From: Deltaproteobacteria bacterium CG_4_8_14_3_um_filter_43_13
Lineage (GTDB): Bacteria; Desulfobacterota; UBA8473
Direction of reading: 5' to 3'
Length of the DNA: 17,717 bases
NCBI GenBank assembly: GCA_002782605.1
Contig: PFIF01000066.1
Coordinates: 1-17,717, forward strand
Shown here: positions 15,053 through 17,717 of the stretch, piece after piece
Position numbering within the stretch: the stretch's first letter is position 1
Layout: every line of letters starts with the position of its first letter
Program-made: the position numbers and the translations under genes
The notes under the pieces: model-generated
What the model was told of the DNA's origin: nothing
Database searches by the model: none
What the model saw: the letters and a program-made list of their open reading frames with translations, nothing else

Positions 15053-15193
15053 TCAAATGATTCGTAAAGGACAATCCCGATCCCTGAGATGCCTATTATC
15101 CGTTAAAAGATGGTTCAGGTGCCTGTAGGTTTGCGGAATCTCGGTGAACATTTTCTGGATGGGTTGACTTATGAAATAGTTCTCAGTCAACAT
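15053..15193 (-). pseudogene. Remnant of a second UbiE-like methyltransferase (N-terminal end only)
   Basis: A 46-aa frame starts at an ATG placed directly after the TAG of the radical SAM gene. It contains IQKMFTEIPQTYRHLNHLLT, which parallels the N-terminal signature of UbiE-type enzymes (compare VKEIFSTITGKYDFLNHFLS in the intact UbiE just downstream). The resemblance ends there and the frame stops at 15053-15055, so the SAM-binding core is absent. It looks like the start of a paralogous methyltransferase that was deleted, leaving its head fused to unrelated sequence ahead of the intact gene. Confidence 0.55.
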
Positions 15194-16420
15194 CTATAAG
15201 TGATTGGTGTGTAGAAAACACGATGGGTCTTCTGCCAGGTAGTCCCCATGATAGGCTAAGGCGCGCCCCCGGCACCCACCGCATATCGTTCGATACTTGC
15301 ACTCCCCACACTTCCCCTTTAGTGTATTATCCCGCTTTCTCAAATTGACAAATACCTCACTTTCTCGCCAGATCTTCTGGAAAGATGTCTCTCTCACGTT
15401 ACCCGCGTTTATCTCTACGAAGGGGCATGGCCATACATCGCCGTTGGCTTTGATGTAGACAAACCCCCGGCCCGCAGCACAACCGTGGAATACCTGCTTG
15501 GCTAGCCTGAGCCAAGCGCCATCGGATTTGCCGCGCTGCTCCATCAAGTAAGGCCAGTATTGAGGGCCGGCTACTGGTTCGATAATGGTGCTAACATCTT
15601 TCTGCTTGCGGGCCAGAGATTTCAGTAATCTCTCGTTTTCATTGAGATTGAGTGTGGCTTCTTCAATGGCGCTTCCTCGGCCCACTGGCACCAACTGATA
15701 CATCAGCATAATCCCCGCTCCCTCTCCATCGGCCAGCTCGATCAACTCGTCCAGACTGGAGAAATTATACTCCATGGCGGTAACATTTATCTGCAAAAGG
15801 ATGCCAGCTTTCTTCAGTGCTTGTATGCCTCGCATAGCCAGGTCAAACGCATTATCGTTTCTGCGGATGTAATTGTGAATCGCGCTCTGTGAGGAATCGA
15901 GGCTGACTGCCGCCCCAGCAACTCCAGCCTCTTTGAGCTTGAAGGCGACTTCTTCAGTTATCAGTGTGCCATTGGTGGCGATTACATTGGTCAAGCCAGC
16001 CTTTCTAGAATGGTGCAATAGTTCGAGCAGGTCGGGGCGCACCAGAGGCTCGCCGCCAGTATATACCAGCATTCGGAATTCATCCACCCCTGCGAGGTCG
16101 TCAATGAATCTCTTAGCCTCATCGGTTGTCAGTTCGTCTTTTGCCGGTTTGCTGCTCGCAACGTGGCAATGTATGCAGCGCAGATTACAGGCAGCCGTCA
16201 CCTCCCATGCCGGATGTGCTGGGAAGCCAATGCAGCCCATACCGATGGATCCCGCAGCTATAGGTAGGGATTTAAAACTGTGCCTGAGGAGCCAGTTGGG
16301 AAACTTATTCCACCCCACCAGATTCTTGAAATAGAGCACGCTTGTCAATTGCTTCGCGATTAAAGTCGGAGGCCAGAATATTGATTTCAGCGGCCAAGTG
16401 AAAAATGAGGATTTTTGCAT
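15194..16420 (-). CDS. Radical SAM/SPASM domain protein
   Basis: This 408-aa protein has an N-terminal extension of about 70 aa, a radical SAM core with C78-x3-C82-x2-C85 (CNLRCIHC) binding the catalytic 4Fe-4S cluster, the Y-T-G-G-E-P-L motif and the S-L-D-S strand, and a C-terminal SPASM region with seven or more cysteines (FHGCAAGRG, WPCPF, KGKCGECKYRTICGGC, DPSC) for auxiliary clusters. SPASM proteins of the NirJ/AhbD type act on tetrapyrroles and others on peptides; no precursor peptide or tetrapyrrole gene is nearby. It begins 5 nt after the UbiA stop and lies between UbiA and UbiE, so a role in modifying a prenylated quinone or lipid, or another small substrate of that operon, is possible. 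The substrate is unknown. Confidence 0.88.
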   Translation of the reverse strand: MQKSSFFTWPLKSIFWPPTLIAKQLTSVLYFKNLVGWNKFPNWLLRHSFKSLPIAAGSIGMGCIGFPAHPAWEVTAACNLRCIHCHVASSKPAKDELTTDEAKRFIDDLAGVDEFRMLVYTGGEPLVRPDLLELLHHSRKAGLTNVIATNGTLITEEVAFKLKEAGVAGAAVSLDSSQSAIHNYIRRNDNAFDLAMRGIQALKKAGILLQINVTAMEYNFSSLDELIELADGEGAGIMLMYQLVPVGRGSAIEEATLNLNENERLLKSLARKQKDVSTIIEPVAGPQYWPYLMEQRGKSDGAWLRLAKQVFHGCAAGRGFVYIKANGDVWPCPFVEINAGNVRETSFQKIWRESEVFVNLRKRDNTLKGKCGECKYRTICGGCRGRALAYHGDYLAEDPSCFLHTNHL

Positions 16421-16425
16421 CTTGG

Positions 16426-17382
16426 TTAAACACTCCCCAGCCAGATAGCCAAAGTGTAAGCTAGTGAACTACCCAGATTGACAACTATAGTGAGTCCGCA
16501 AATCAACTCCAGCCGCTTTCTATAGAGATAGTTCTTTTTGAACATCAAAACGGCCAGTATCAAACCGATCAAGAAAACCGGAAGGTAGAAGAGGAATGTC
16601 ACCGCAGGCAATCCCTGGCTCACTGCCAAACCGAATGCAATCCAGGCAATAACTGTCATCCCTATGTAAAGAAAAGCACTGGTGTTTTTCCCCAGTCTTA
16701 TGACTAAATTTCTCTTTCCCTCGATCAGATCAGCGGGGTAGTCCGGGAATTCGTTTATGAGGATGACATTGAAGATAGTGCAGCCAATGGGTATGGAAAT
16801 CCAGTGCACGATATTGTCTATCGTGCCGGCTTGCAAATAGAAGGCAGCAGCCACGGGAAGCCATCCGTAGCAGAATCCTATCAGCAATTCCCCAATGCCT
16901 CTTTTCACCCAACGCAGCGGCGGGGTGGAATAGAAGAAGCCGGCAATCATGCCAATGACTCCTAGAGGAATAGTCCATGGCCCAGTTTTGTAATAGAACT
17001 GAAGAATAAGCCCAATCACTCCGGCCAGGACTATCGCGATGTAGCTGGCGGTTTTAGCCTGTTTGTGCGGCAGCAGGTTCTTTACTATAACCTGAGTGCC
17101 ACCGGAGAAGGCGTTCCTCTCCATTTCGGCAGAGAGCTTATCCACTTTGAGGTCGTGATATTCCCCGCCATAATAGGTGGAAAGCATGATTAGAATGACG
17201 GCCAAAGTACCCCAGATAAAGACAGGCCAGTTTATTGTCCCGTATGTATGCCAGGCTAAAACTGTGCCTAGAATGAACGGCAGGACACCCACCAGATGGA
17301 ATGGTGGTCGGGATAATTGAATCCACCCTTTGATGGTTTCACCTTTTGACTTAGTATCTCTCGCTGGTATTTGTGCGGACAT
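16426..17382 (-). CDS. UbiA-family membrane prenyltransferase (MenA-like)
   Basis: This intramembrane aromatic prenyltransferase is about 318 aa with roughly nine hydrophobic segments. It has both aspartate-rich motifs that bind Mg-prenyl diphosphate: EYHDLKVD (E74, D77, D81) with the FSGGTQV loop after it, and NEFPDYPADLIEGKRNLVIRLG (N210, D214, D218). The first motif has E where N-D is usual. I start at ATG 17382 because GGAGG lies 11 nt upstream; a GTG at 17394 uses the last G of that ribosome-binding site and is less likely. The gene begins next to the TetR stop and ends 5 nt before the radical SAM gene, so the three form one operon. With UbiE it points to menaquinone-type synthesis, though another aromatic acceptor is possible. 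Confidence 0.9.
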   Translation of the reverse strand: MSAQIPARDTKSKGETIKGWIQLSRPPFHLVGVLPFILGTVLAWHTYGTINWPVFIWGTLAVILIMLSTYYGGEYHDLKVDKLSAEMERNAFSGGTQVIVKNLLPHKQAKTASYIAIVLAGVIGLILQFYYKTGPWTIPLGVIGMIAGFFYSTPPLRWVKRGIGELLIGFCYGWLPVAAAFYLQAGTIDNIVHWISIPIGCTIFNVILINEFPDYPADLIEGKRNLVIRLGKNTSAFLYIGMTVIAWIAFGLAVSQGLPAVTFLFYLPVFLIGLILAVLMFKKNYLYRKRLELICGLTIVVNLGSSLAYTLAIWLGSV

Positions 17383-17390
17383 TTTGGGAT

Positions 17391-17717
17391 TCACCTCCGT
17401 GATTTCTGAAACACCTTTCGACTCCGGTCTATTTTACAACAATGGCTATCGTTTTCTAATCCTCTTTTAAAAAGCTCAACAATCTTCTGAATCCACTTAT
17501 TGGATTCCTCCGCAGAAGCGCCGTGCAACCTCAGCGAATGGTCAAGAAACTGCAAATGGTGAGCCTGCAAAAACCTATCCAGCACGCATTCCAGCACAAA
17601 CGCAGTTGTTTTTGGGTCAAGGTTCGGCCGTATGTCCCCCCGTCGGATGCCATCCTCAATAAGAGATTCAATAAACTTTAGGGATTCCCTGTGAAGTTCC
17701 TTCAGTATCTCGTCTTT
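17391..17717 (-). CDS. TetR/AcrR-family regulator, C-terminal part (cut by window edge)
   Basis: The frame is open to the right edge and reads 108 codons. Segments LKFIESLIEDGIRRGDIRPNLDP and TAFVLECVLDRFLQAHHLQFLDHS are typical of the ligand-binding, dimerising C-terminal half of TetR/AcrR regulators (the E-x-G-I-x-x-G-D-I-R-P pattern is characteristic). The DNA-binding HTH lies outside the window. Its stop TGA is 8 nt before the UbiA ATG, so it is the first visible gene of the UbiA-rSAM-UbiE operon and probably controls it, possibly in response to a lipophilic ligand. The K-S-R-R tail is basic. Confidence 0.75.
   Translation of the reverse strand, partial: KDEILKELHRESLKFIESLIEDGIRRGDIRPNLDPKTTAFVLECVLDRFLQAHHLQFLDHSLRLHGASAEESNKWIQKIVELFKRGLENDSHCCKIDRSRKVFQKSRR

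Noticed and set aside
15163..15191. Inverted repeat GTTGACT/AGTCAAC near the end of the radical SAM gene as an operator
   Set aside because: The arms are only 7 bp with a 15-nt spacer and lie within the UbiE-like remnant; too weak to call.

Overview
The window reads as bacterial accessory DNA next to a block of ordinary metabolic genes. A diiron flavoprotein (FprA type), menaquinone-type UbiA and UbiE enzymes, a sigma-54 regulatory circuit and many short dispersed repeats suggest an anaerobic, Gram-negative-like organism, possibly an uncultured member of the Desulfobacterota. That assignment is inference; no rRNA or other marker is present.

Positions 1-1376 are wreckage. A DUF1016/YhcG-type PD-(D/E)XK nuclease gene is split by a palindromic insertion of about 195 bp. 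Its far 3' end has been replaced by the tail of an HTH_17/excisionase-like gene. That tail overlaps (ATGA) the start of an RtcR-like regulator (1373-2872), which has a CARF-type ligand domain, a sigma-54 AAA+ domain and a Fis-type HTH.

Positions 2873-3052 form a compact control region: a perfect 9-bp inverted repeat (2886-2909), a perfect 8-bp inverted repeat (2947-2964) and a near-consensus -24/-12 sigma-54 promoter (2983-2998). The promoter faces one tightly packed plus-strand operon: a mini staphylococcal-nuclease-like protein, hsdR, hsdM (1-nt frameshift), hsdS, a DUF3800 gene, a 3'-truncated AAA ATPase and a PLD-like protein (3053-10793). The best reading is a type I restriction-modification island put under a CARF-sigma54 switch, so that restriction and accessory genes would be made only when a nucleotide or RNA-damage signal is sensed. 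The architecture is visible in the sequence; the gating is inference.

Positions 10820-17717 are entirely minus strand. In transcription order they hold a TetR-family regulator (cut by the window edge), a UbiA prenyltransferase, a radical SAM/SPASM protein, a 46-aa UbiE-like N-terminal remnant, UbiE/MenG, a Sua5/YrdC-type threonylcarbamoyl-AMP synthase, an FprA flavodiiron protein and a TIGR02757/DUF2400 protein. TetR-UbiA-rSAM-UbiE looks like a quinone or prenyl-lipid operon. Between fprA and the DUF2400 gene is a hairpin resembling an integron attC site. A repeat-rich 456-nt spacer separates UbiE from the Sua5-like gene. Base composition changes from GC-rich in the hsd operon to AT-rich around fprA and the Sua5-like gene.
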